The notes under the pieces: generated by a model | The model's input: the letters and a program-made list of their open reading frames with translations, nothing else | Databases searched by the model: none | What the model was told of the DNA's origin: nothing | NCBI GenBank assembly: GCA_006384855.1 | Contig: VCJN01003357.1 | Location: 22,512 to 86,511 of the forward strand | Reading direction: 5' to 3' | Length of the DNA stretch: 64,000 bases | Source of the DNA: Tetraselmis striata | Lineage: Eukaryota > Chlorophyta > Chlorodendrophyceae > Chlorodendrales > Chlorodendraceae | Translations under genes and position numbers: made by a program | Shown: one piece after another, positions 43,675-55,264 of the stretch | Position numbering within the stretch: position 1 is the first letter of the stretch | Layout: each line of letters starts with the position of its first letter

Positions 43675-46226
43675 GGACTAATGATACTTCAGACAGATAG
43701 CCCACCAGGCACATTATATGATGCCCCGCTTAGGCGAATCTCTGCTGATACTGTCGTTCAGATTGCGGATAGAATGGCAGAGAGATCTGCAGTGATCGTT
43801 GCATGCCATGTTCTCATTGTCTCAACATACCGGTATGGGCGCATCAGCAACCAAGCTCAAGAAATCACGGCGGAATTGGGTCCTTGTACCTCGACAGCAT
43901 GTTAAGATTCCGGAAAGTATTATACAAAGGGATTCGCGAGATACACACACACATACACAGGCATGGTGGGATTTGTTCGTATTTGGGGCCGCACATATTC
44001 CTAATGCATGTCAGACATATAGTGCATGTGCGTTATTGTCCTATATCTATGTGGAAGTAGTGCTGGCGTTACTCAAATTGAAATATACAAGAAAGGATTA
44101 TAGTAGCTCAGTAAAAGGGAAAGAGGCTTGCCTGCCATTGGCACACAGCACCCTAAAAAGGCTGCTGACGCAACCCATAAGGGGCGTGGTGGGTGGGAGC
44201 GCTGAGAAACTTGCGGGAATGACCCCAGCATCATCCCGGTGCCCCTCTAGAGGCCAGCTAAGGAAGCAGCACAGCCAAGCTGCAGCTGCTGACCTATCCA
44301 TGTCATGTAGCGCTGTCCCGCTAGCGGGGACCGGGCATCTGGTCAGCTCTTCGTACTACACATTTTTGTCATTGTTTTTACTGTAGTGTTCTGCAGAGGG
44401 GGGCGGCGGGGGGGTCCTGTCTGCAGTCCCTGAACAACTGTATAGCTATAGTTTACAAATAGCCTACCACCAAGGTAGCCCTATTAGACACGAGTAAACC
44501 TATTGCTGGGGATGTAGTTGGAAGTTGGCGAAATCTTCTCTCGTTCTTTTCATGTCTTCGTCCGCCTCCTTGGTGTCTATCCCTCCAGCTGCTTTCGCAT
44601 GCCTCTGTTCTGACAACTCTCAGCACACCACACTGTAAGTTATTCAAGGGTGAGAATATGTGCGCAGAATGTATTTGCCCGGTATTCCATTTGATATTTT
44701 GACATTCCACGATAAATATAAATTTATATATAAATACATATATAAGTATAACCACACCTGCCCACAAAACAAAAATAAGCACCTCAAAGATGCTCACCAC
44801 TGTTTGAAAATACTAACTGCTGTCGTGCTGCTAACGTGCAAGGTCGACGTTGGTGAGCCGCCCCCCCCTTCCTTTCATCGCCTAATGCTGCTACTGCTTG
44901 ACTCATCACATCACTTGATAAAAACAAAGAGACAAACAATACATAAAAACAAACAAAACAAACAAAGCACAAATATACTACATAAAAAGAGGAACATATG
45001 AAACAAACATTAACAAGAACAACAAAATTGAGAGACCGCAATTGATCACATTAAGCCCTAAGCCAACCAACAACATTCGTGCACCTTGTGTGCTGTTGCA
45101 TGCCGCAATAATCGAACATATGCTCTTGCGACGTGTCACCATATGAGTTCCTTTCTGGTGTACTATTGCCATATTGGGGTGCGATGTGGTGGCAGCTTTA
45201 GGACTAAATGGTGTGCATTATGCTCAAGCAGTTATATCCCCTTGGGGATGCCTTGGGACGGGTCTTGGAGCTGACCGCCACTTATCTCAATGATCGGCTC
45301 CAACACAGCGGCAAGATTCATTTGATTCTAACAAGCACACGTCATGCTGAACCATATGACAACATACCGCCGTGGGTGCCCTGTCTTCGGAGGGGTACTG
45401 GTTCACACGGTAGTACGACTTTGAGAGTGCCTCTTAAGAATGCACAATAAGCATTGACTACGACCAAGTCTGCTCTGCTTTGCATCTGACCAACAACAGG
45501 TTATGTTCTTCTGGCGGTCTTCCATGGTCGCGCCATCAACGGCGTAACATACATCGCCATCAACACAGACATTTACCTCCAAAACACATGCAAAAACATC
45601 AAACACCGTTCGTGTCATTAATATATTGTAACTATGACACACCAAAATCTCTTGTCATTGACAAATATTCACTTCGGAGTTTCAACTCTGAAAATCTGAC
45701 ATGCTGCTGATGCTGATTTTTCAACGTGTAGGTGGCCGTCAGCACCTGACAATGAATTATGTTGCGATGACACAATGCGATGCTATACACTTTTCCGCAT
45801 ATATCACCGCCAGTTGACACCTTTATGGCGGGGATGAATGTGAGGAGATCATGTTAGGGTCACAACCCTAGATCTCGACCTCACTACATGCCCGACTACG
45901 TGATCTCATCAGCACTGCTGACTAGATCACCATACATGATGCTTGACATGGCGCCGGCGTGGCATCACGCCGAGTGCTAGCTAGGTATATTAGTATGTAC
46001 CGCAGCGCGGACCACCTTGTAAATAATCCTCACTTTTCACCACCACCAACTCTGAAGTCGGCCATCTCGCCACATACAACGAGTACAATATTTGTACGAG
46101 TACATGCATGATATACATGTCGCGCTCGTCCGCACGCAAGCAAATATGGTCGTCAACAGTCATCGTTGTCTTGGTGACAACTGGCAATCAAGAATGGCCA
46201 AAAGTATGATCTAAACGACATGTGTA

Positions 46227-46490
46227 TAGGGTTTCCCAACAATGTTCACTGTCATCCTACCTAGTGCAACCCGTACGGGCTGCTTGTGGTTTTAATAACC
46301 GGTTATGTTACCGGCGCGATCACTAGGTTTCAGTACGGGCTGTCCCATCGCCCTTCAACCCTGCGTTCCCGGCCGGCCGGGCCTCGCCATGAGCTACTTG
46401 GGACAACCACCATCAGCTCGCCAACGACCATCTTCCTGCTCGTCAGCTCCTCAGCTCGCTGCCTTCGGCAACATCGGCTTCGCCTACTTG
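46227..46490 (+). repeat. Diverged direct repeat, left copy
   Basis: Shares in order with 48358-48590: gggtttcccaacaatgtt, aaccggttat, taggtttca or caggtttca, gctgtcccatcgc or gctgccccatcgc, the ccaccaccaactcgcc-like stretch and cagctcgct. The copies are 2.13 kb apart, as long terminal repeats of a decayed element might be, but the inner 1.9 kb shows no recognisable retrotransposon domain. Confidence 0.6.
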
Positions 46491-48357
46491 TGCGCGCGAG
46501 GGTCGCAGGGGCTGAGTGATCGAGTCCGTACCGATATTCCTTTTGCCGGTATAGCGAGTTGTCGTGCCATGCACATGCGTATCCGCAGCGATAGACATCC
46601 CCTTGGCAGTGTAGTTTTCTTGACTCGTACGCCCGAACTCGCTCTCCGTTCTTGCGATGGCTTTGCAGCTGGGGCATTTTTTGGTGGCGATGCGCACGGT
46701 ATGATGGAATTGGATATAATAAGGGGTCCTCGTTGTCGCGGGAGGGAGAGGGGGGGGGGCGGGGGGGCGCAACACCCGAAGCCGACTCGTAGTACGGGCG
46801 TTCGTGGGCTCCCGCAGTTGAGCACCGTCTCGCAGTACAGGTAGTCAACTCTTGACGTTAGGTGGGGCGGACACGCTCGGTATACCGTGGCGACCATGGA
46901 TGTTCGTCGCGGTTGCCAACGATGATAGCGGCGCCTACAAGTCAACAAGTCGGCACGGACAGAGAACGACGTCCGTGTCGTCAAGACATACGTTTGGCGT
47001 CATGCAAGACACTTCAACTCAGTCCGCGGCGGGTCCTCGCAGCATGGCATCGCGGCATCGACAGTCGTTGTGCGTGGCGGCTTTTTGGGGCTACCCGCGT
47101 ATTTGGTCCGTTACGGGATGGCGCCGCTCATGCCGCGCCCGTGTTTTGAGAGGGGTCATTGCCCTCGCCCCATAACCATGCCTCAACAACGTTTGTTGTG
47201 GTTGCAGCGGGAAGCGTCGGCGCGGCTCAGTTCGTTGCGTGTCCGACGCTTCCTACCGCGATGTCGTCGTCGCAGGGACAACGAAAAGCCGCCGGGGGCA
47301 GCTCTACCACCGGGCACGCTCGTCGACGTCTCGTGGTGCACGTAACTATCTACCTTTTCTTGGCGCCGGGTTTGGACCCCCGGCGTCCGTCGCTGGTGCA
47401 ACAACGGTGGCCTCGCTCCTCGCCACAACCCTCATCCCAACGTCATTAGCATCGTTATACGGGATGGCGTAGGCTACCATATATAACCTCTTGAGTTCAC
47501 GACACGCCTTCGGCATCGCGAGCTGTCCGCCAGAGGGCACCTCCGCCGCTTCGCGCGACCCCTGCGTTTCGTGGCGCGTCATATCGCGGGCCTACGACTT
47601 GCGAGCTCGTGGTCAAGAACCGTCGCTGGATTAGCAGCGGCGGCCGCCTCGGCACACTCCGTACCACGAGGTTCGTGACGACGACGCACCGAGTCGGCCG
47701 GTCTCTTGCGACGTCGCCGGCCACCGACCCCGACGCACATGAAATCCGGTACGGCACGACCACACTGGATCCCAACATGTAGTGCCCGTGCTCCGGTGTA
47801 TTATGCGTTGCCCCTCGTGTGAGGCCATATGTACACCGTCGCCGCTACGGGTACAAGGCTACCATCGCATCGCGACGTACAAAGTACCGTACTATACGTG
47901 CTTGTATGCGGCGCGTTTGCGCGACGACGCACGCAGCACGTACTCGTCTTACATGTGAAGCTTTGTTGGGCACTCACCAACCTCCCGGCTCATGCAGACA
48001 TGCACTTCCAGTTCAAGTCGCGCGCCGCTACGGCGCGCACGGCAATTGTTGCACGGCGCCATCGGGAGAGGGCGCCTCCATATATTCGAAGCGCATCCGA
48101 CCTTGTGTCGCCCCGACATTCGCTAGCACCAATATGAATCTCCCAGCGGCGCCTGCTCTACGTATGCGCATCAATCGAGGTTACTGCACACCCTCTCGGC
48201 GCGAGACCCCTACAAACCAATACCAATATATCTTCCGCCTTGCTTCATCTAGTCGGCACGCCTGCCGCCAACCCACGCTCGCAATCGTAAACGAACCGTG
48301 TGTGTCTGGCAAAACCAGACTCGATTGCATGTTTGAAATTATCTATAACTATTTATT

Positions 48358-48590
48358 GGGTTTCCCAACAATGTTAAATGTTGTTCTTGTGCAGCATCTA
48401 CAGTCTGATGGTGGTTTCAACCGGTTATACGTTCCCGGTACCACCAGGTTTCATTACGAGCTGCCCCATCGCGCGTGCACCCAGCGTTCCCTGCCGGGGA
48501 ACTACGTAGGAAAGCCACCACCAACTCGCCTGGCATTTTCCAGCTCGCTACCTTCGACAGCGCCCTCCCGTTTTCGGTTTCGCCTTGTAG
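48358..48590 (+). repeat. Diverged direct repeat, right copy
   Basis: Partner of 46227-46490. A further short repeat, ccagactcgattgcatg, occurs at about 48317 and again at about 48715. Confidence 0.6.
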
Positions 48591-48596
48591 CCCCCT

Positions 48597-48619
48597 GCCC
48601 CCCCCCCCCCCCCCCCCCG

Positions 48620-48650
<31 letters not shown>

Positions 48651-48651
48651 T
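48597..48651. repeat. Poly-C run of about 50 bp
   Basis: C run interrupted by a single G, the longest of about twenty G or C runs in the window. On the minus strand it is a potential G-quadruplex. Confidence 0.95.
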
Positions 48652-48914
48652 TTTCGCTTGGCCTTTAACGGCTCTTCTCCCTGTAAACAAGCATTCGCAC
48701 CATGTTTGGCAGAACCAGACTCGATTGCATGCCTGAAGTCTCCATTATTACATATCAGGCAGTCCAGTCCAGTTCATAAATCAACTCCATCTAATCCTTT
48801 GTTTAATTACATCAGGGATTTCACAGAAGCGCACTACAACAGAACTAACAGCAACTATGAATCTAATCCTTTGTGCTGCGAGAATAATTTATGTATTGTC
48901 AAAATTTGACAGTA

Positions 48915-48923
48915 TAGCGACTA
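48915..48923. other. Dispersed nonamer TAGCGACTA
   Basis: Sits within acagta-tagcgac-tactgt, so the flanks form an inverted repeat around the core. Confidence 0.6.
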
Positions 48924-49429
48924 CTGTACTGTAGTTATTCTTACATGGAGATAATAATCCTTATATATGTACTGTAATCCTTCTGTGGGTATCAGCGGCT
49001 GCTAAGGGCCGACCACGATATCAATCTTTTGTTCTACGTGTCTGTTGTCTGTTCATCGGCTGTCTTTGGCGGCGGCGTCGCGCGCGTCTTCGCGGACGAC
49101 TACAGTACGAGGAGTCCCTACTGGTTCCGATAATGGTACGAGTACTCGTACGCGCGCCCGCCGGGCTGGCGCTTTTTCCGCTACATACGCTGAGTAACAG
49201 TACCCATACTCGCTACCAGTACCTACGACCGTACATGCAGCGAATGTCGCTCTCGTCGTAGCCACCACAACTGTACCACTGGGTTTTGGCGTTCTTGACT
49301 GGCCGCCGCGAGAGTGCGAGAACCACCAGGTACGCATGAGGTTCCTGTATATGCAGTGCGCACCTGTCACCGTGTGCATTTTTGTGGCTCTGCCCTCGCC
49401 TGCCCCCGACGAACCGAATAGGATACAAT

Positions 49430-51109
49430 ATGGCGAATCAAGCTGCAGACGGCGGGGAGTCAGTGTCTGTTAACTCCCTCACGTTCGCATACCCAGGTGA
49501 GTGTGCGCCGACTAAACAGGTGGACTCTCTCGCGGGCACTGGAAAGTCGACCTGCCGCGCGGGCGATCTGCGAACCCCTTCTCTAGTAGCTGCTTCAATC
49601 CAGTCCTGCCCGCACGAGTATTTCCTTTATGTTTTTTTGTGTGATAGTGCATAGCCAATGTGGCAGAGCGTACCCGCGGGCGCGTGGCCGGCGGCGTCAG
49701 TGTCGTGGCCTACCTGCAGGGGGGGAGGGCGCATTCGTCGACCGCCTTGATGCGCAATTCAGGCTGAAACACACCACCTGCTTTGGCCGAGTACAGGTTG
49801 CGAGCCGTTTATCAGCGACTTCACCTTGAAGCTGCCTAGGGGGAGCCGTTGCCTTTTGCTTGGCGCAAATGGCGCAGGTGCCTACGCCCGCCCGTCTCAG
49901 GCACCTGCTTGTGTCGCTGACGGCTTTGCTTACTTCGTTGTACACTCCCTGACGGAGAACGGGGTTGCAGTCCATGCCACCAACTTCTGGTTTGAATTTC
50001 AGGCAAAACAACCCTGCTCCAGATTATTGCGGGTAAATATATGGTGAATCAAGACGTCGTCCGAGTGCTCGGCCGCCCTGCCTTCCACGACCTGGTACGT
50101 TTTTGGGCTGAAATGGCACACCCCTTGAATTCCACAAACTTTTGGTTTATTCCCAACCCTGTGTAATTTTGCTGACTTGTCTTGTGCTTGATCCAGCAAC
50201 TGACATCTTCCGGTGAGCTGGCGTATCTGGGCAGCAGCTGGCGTCGTGACGTTGCTTTTGCCGGCTACGACGTGCCGCTTCAGGGGGACATCGGTGCGGG
50301 TGAAATGATTTTTGGGGTGCGGGCTCACAAGCGGCACTCCCTTAAATCATCACTCAACCTCAGCAATGTCGCTGAATTTCACCGCAATTGTTCGTTTCTC
50401 ATATTCCGCTGTTGTCGTCAGGTTGAAGGCGTGGATCCGGACAGGCGCCAGCGTCTGATTACCATGCTGGACATTGACCTGGACTGGCGCCTGAACACAG
50501 TGTCCGATGGCCAGCGCCGCCGCGTGCAGATTTGCATGGGCTTGCTGAAGCCATACCAGGTGCACACCGCAGCTGACCTTATTCTTCAATGTTAACATGC
50601 CTGTGGGACTAGTGGGACTAAGCCCGGGGGGCTGGAAACGCAGGTTCTACTGCTGGACGAGATTACGGTGGACATGGACGTTCTCGGGCGTCTGGACTTG
50701 CTCGAGTTCTTCAGGCAGGAGTGTGAGGAGAGGGGAGCAACCATCATTTACGCCACTCACATCTTCGACGGGCTGGAGCCATGGATTACCCATATTGCAT
50801 ACGCAGCTCAGGGGAAGCTTCTCCGCGGTGCGAGTGCATGCCGCCCCATGCTTGTTGATGCAAATGCTACGAATGGCAGTACTGTGTCCAGCCTGTTCTA
50901 AGCTCTGCACTCGATGTGTCTGCATCGGAACAGGTGGCCCCGTGGAGGAGGTTATTCCCCAAGCAGAGAAGGGAAAGAAGCTCCTGAAAGTGGTGGAGTC
51001 TTGGTTGAAGGAAGATTATGAACTTAGGCAGAAGACTGGCTGGGCTCCTGTGCAGACAAGCAGGACTCCAACTATGATGCCGAGCAAGCACATGGCATTC
51101 TTCCGCTGA
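49430..51109 (+). CDS. Soluble ABC ATPase, ABCI (CAF16-like) family, seven exons
   Basis: Exons 49430-49496, 49797-49877, 50003-50094, 50197-50316, 50422-50559, 50644-50827, 50934-51109; all phases agree, 285 aa. A single nucleotide-binding domain without membrane helices: [10 protein letters not shown] (A loop), GANGAGKTT (Walker A, split by an intron inside the glycine codon before the lysine), [41 protein letters not shown] (signature), [12 protein letters not shown] (Walker B plus catalytic Glu), [14 protein letters not shown] (H loop), and the C-terminal PSKHMAFFR. This fits plant ABCI19-21 and yeast Caf16. The partner in green algae is not known to me. TGTAA at 51166-51170. Confidence 0.9.
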
Positions 51110-51165
51110 TGTACTATTCTGGGGTTCTGTTGCATAACTGCTCAACTCTCAATACCGAACCACCG

Positions 51166-51170
51166 TGTAA
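51166..51170 (+). terminator. Poly(A) signal of the ABCI gene
   Basis: TGTAA 57 nt after the stop. Confidence 0.5.
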
Positions 51171-52286
51171 ATTTCACTTCACATGCATGGCGACAGCGCT
51201 TTAGTGAAAAGTGCATCAGTGCTTCTTCCCTGGAAATCGATTACTTGCGGCGGCATCCGCTTAGTGCGCCCCCCCTCCCAGCAGTTCTTGCCGCTTCCTT
51301 CTTGGCAGGACCCTTATTGGAGCCAGAGCAAACGATTGAAATCAGAATGAACAATGCGGACCAATACGGCATTCCGGCCTGCAGTTATCTGAACAAAGTT
51401 AACCTCAACGCCCAGCGATATCTCTTCGCAGCATGTCATTTCTCATTAGGAGCTGCATCAGGCGGCTTCTACCTTATCATGTTGGGAGCAGACGTATTTC
51501 AACGGTTCTATTTCGTTTGGATTCATTGTGAGTCTTATGTAATGCACAACCTAGCGACCAATTACGCTACCGGTTCACAGTGAGAATTCCTCCGGAAAGC
51601 ATACCCCGCCCACCATGTGGGCAAACAGTCTTACGACATTGTTAACGCATACGTGTGTGCTGCTGTATTTTTGTTCGTATATATGTTTTGTGTGCGTGTG
51701 GCTACTGGTTATATCAAAGGGAAATGTAGCACATGCTGCGCCACACAATTAAGCTATCAGGCTATGGGGCCAAATCTGGGTAAGCGCCACAAAGGGGGGG
51801 GGGGGGGGGGGGGGCGGGGGGGGGGAAGGCGTTTATCACTAAAGAAAAAGGCATTAATAAATAAGGCACCAAAACGGCGAAGTCCGCGGGTACTGACGGC
51901 ACCGAAAGAGAATCAGGGTTAAAACCCTTTTGTACTGCACACGAGTACATGACATCGGCGCCCAGCGACTACAGTCAGCACTCACCTGCGGAACCAGGAC
52001 TATGGGGATACGGGTACCGACTGCACAGCCGGGAGTCGCAATCCAGCAGAGCAGCAGCGCAGGTGCTCGACACCCGCCCTGGAAGGTAGCAGAAGCCTCT
52101 CCTGCTAATATAACTACTCGTAGCTGGCAGCTCGCAGCACCGTTTCTCACTGCGCCCGACACACCCTTGCTTCTCGTCGGCACTCAACCTCCGCGCACCC
52201 CTCTCTGTGCCTCGCCAGAGGCCCCCGCCCTCGGCCCCGCCGCCCGAGGTCGCAGGTGCCGCACAACCCATAAGCGCCTCTGCACC
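51171..52286. other. Intergenic region between ABCI and PEX5
   Basis: No gene recognised. G run at about 51797-51823. The GC-rich part from about 52140 is probably PEX5 promoter and 5' leader. Confidence 0.4.
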
Positions 52287-55232
52287 ATGGCGAGCCTGCG
52301 TGACCTCGTGACGGGCAGCGACAGCTGCAGCGGTGGCGGGCAGGGGGGCGCGGGCCCGTCCAACGCCCTGGGATCGCTAGTGGATGGCCTGCTGGGCGGT
52401 GCCAAGGCGACGGAGCATGCGCAAGAGGTGAGCCGCAGGCGATGGGCCAACAGTAGCCACTCTCACCGCCTGTGGCTGGACGCCGGGGGTTGTGGTCCGC
52501 GGGCTCCTCGGGAGCAGACCTGGTGGCACGGGGATCCGCCAAGTCGGCCTTCAGCGCCGCCACCCCTTCCTCTATGCCCTCCGTGTGTCGCTTGTCATAC
52601 ACAGCCAGCGCTGTTCCACCAGCAGCACAAACACATATACACCTCTAAAGCCCCCCTCTCTTTCACTGAGCCACCTCACTGACTCCCTCCCCACCCCGGC
52701 TCAAACAGCTGCCCACTCTCCTGCCTACGCACCGCCCCCCAGGCCTGCACCTGCAACATCCTCATCACTTGGACCCCGCGCTCGCCGCTTCCCGGGACCA
52801 CCAGCTGCAGATCCCTGGCCTGCACCGACCCCCAGGAGTGAGCACGCCTTCCCCTCCCTCTCCCTATGGCCTTGCAGCCCCCCCCCCCGCCCCCCCCCTC
52901 TTCCCCCCCCCCCCCCCCCCCCACAACTCTGCCCCGTTCTGCCTACATCGATACCCTGGGGCATGGGATCGTATGCCGGTGGTCCACGCTGCGTGGCTGC
53001 CTGTGCCAGGTGGAGGCCGATGTGGAGCGCTTCCTACACATGGAGCGCGAACAGGGCCACGGGGGCCCATTCCCAGGTGCCGAGCAATTCCGCGAGTTCG
53101 AGGACATATATCGCCAGCAGGTGAGTCCTGGAGCAAGCAGGGCCGCTGCTGCACGCGCACATAATAGGATGCGCACAAAATAGCTGCTGCAGGAGCAGGG
53201 GGTGAACGTCACGTCTGTCAGCCGTGGCGCCCTGCAGCAGTGGTCGGTGTTGTTGGGTAGACATGTGGGTAGGGGTTGCAGCTGGGGGGGGGGGGGGGGG
53301 GAGGGGGGGGGGCTGGCAGTTTGGGCTCCAGCGTGCCTGTATGTTTGTGCAGTGGCTATGTCGAGGGTTGGGGTGTCATGCATAGCCATGGCAGGGCAGT
53401 GCCGTGATGCACATGACGCAGCCCAAAAATGCCACTGCATGCCCAGCTGATTGACTGGAAACTGCGTCCCTCGCGGTGCCCCCGCCCCCGGGGGCCCATG
53501 CATCTGCTGCCTAGGCGCTCCCGCAGCACCCAGCAGAGCAGACGGCCCGCATGCAGGCGCTGCACGGCACCTTCTCGTCCTTCCTGCATGCGGGCCTGGC
53601 AGGGCAGCCGCCCGGCTTCCAGGGCCTCATGCTGCCGGACTGCCGGCTGAGCGTGCCGGAGCAATGCCGCGTGCGCGACCGCACCACCATCATGGCGCGC
53701 CACATCTTTGCGGACCGAGGCGACGAGTTTGCAGATGCTCAGGTGGGGGCTCCCGCGCATGCTGCACAGGAGGCGGCCGGCAAAGGAGTGCCACTGGCAG
53801 ACAGTGCCGCACCTTACCCGGGATCTAGATTGGCAATTTACATTGGGGGGGGGGGGGGGGGGGGGGGGTAATTGCATGGCCACATAGGGATAGGCAGAGA
53901 AGCAAATGGGCAATGAGCTAGGGAGATGGAAGAGGAGGTACCCATGCGGGCAAAGAGCCCTGGATTATGCGGGCTCAGCATGCAATGTTGCCCTGCGGCT
54001 GCTTCCAAAACCGCTTGGCAGGTGGACATGCTGCTGCACTCGCTGCACATCAACCCGCAGGCGCTGCCTACGGACGCCGATCACCGCGGCGCTGCATGGG
54101 AGGTGCTCCTCCCCCCCCCCTCCCCCCCCCGGTCCTGGCCACATCCCTTGGGGGCTGGGGCGCAGCATGGACGAGGAGGCTCACGGCGTACCTAACACCC
54201 AGTTGCCGGAAGTCGCTGTATGCTCTCACCCCTCGCTCACGGAAACCTGCCCTGGCGGGCTCCTGCTGCTGGCAGGGTATCTGGCACGGCCACCGCCCGC
54301 GAGAGCCCAGCGCCCTGGAGGCTATTGCAGCAGATGGCAGCTTCGCTGCAGGGGCGGCAGCACCTGCGGCAGCGGTGGCATGGGCCAACGACTTTCAAGC
54401 CGAGCAGGAGGCAACCCCCCCCCCCCCCCCCCCCCCCCAACCTTCCAATTCCCCCCATTGACCTGCCGAACTCCCCCTGGCTTTCGCCGTCAAAGCAAGC
54501 TGACACGCGTTGTGACCCCCTTGGCTTATCAGACCCACCCCTGGGCAGCTGAGTTTGACTCGGGTACGGCACACTCCCCCCAAGATCATCACAGGGCCGG
54601 TACAGCATGTTCAAAGCTCAGAGATGCGGCCGGGGGAGGGGTTGGTAGGCTGATTCATGCCTCTACCTACAGGATCGCCATGGGTGCAGGAGTACGAGGC
54701 GGCGCATGAGGCAATGATGGCCACCGGTACGGCCAGTCCGCACATCGCCGGCGGCTGCATGCCTTGCCATCCCCGGGGTTGGCTGGGCGCCGCTCATCCG
54801 CAGCCGCTCTCTCCCATTTGGCTGCCGTGTCCCCAGGCTCTGCAAGGGCTGTCGGCGAAGCCGAGGCAATGCAGCACACGCGGCAGCTTGCTGACACCCT
54901 CTCCGCAGACAAGAGCTCCAAGTTTCAGAACTCCAAGTTCCTGCAGTTTGTGTCCAAGATGAGCCGTGGGTGAGCCGCGCCCTGCGCCTCTTGTGCCCCT
55001 GCCCAGGTTTACAGTGCGGGGCCGCCATGGGAGAGGCCTGGGGGGGGGGGGGGGGGGAGGGGTTCCTGGTGATATTTCCGACTATCCTTATATCCGGAAT
55101 GTCGCAATCAAATATTCACCCCATTGTACAAATCGGGATTGTAGTCCATTTTTTAATTGTGTAGCATTGCCTAGGGTGATTATCCTTGTGGGGTTTGTGG
55201 TGTATTCTGATGTGTGTGTGTTTGTTGGGGCC

Positions 55233-55264
<32 letters not shown>

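Larger units (their letters stand above)
43675..49429. other. 5.7-kb stretch without a recognised gene
   Basis: AT-rich to about 46 kb, then GC-richer with many CG-rich words to about 48.2 kb. Open frames such as 43799-44386, 46305-46844 and 47819-48736 (+) are long in GC-rich DNA but have no recognisable domain. It contains a diverged direct-repeat pair and a 50-bp C run. Confidence 0.4.

Noticed and set aside
47819-48736. 305-codon plus-strand frame
   Set aside because: Arg/Pro-rich translation of GC-rich DNA and a C run; crosses a repeat boundary; no domain.
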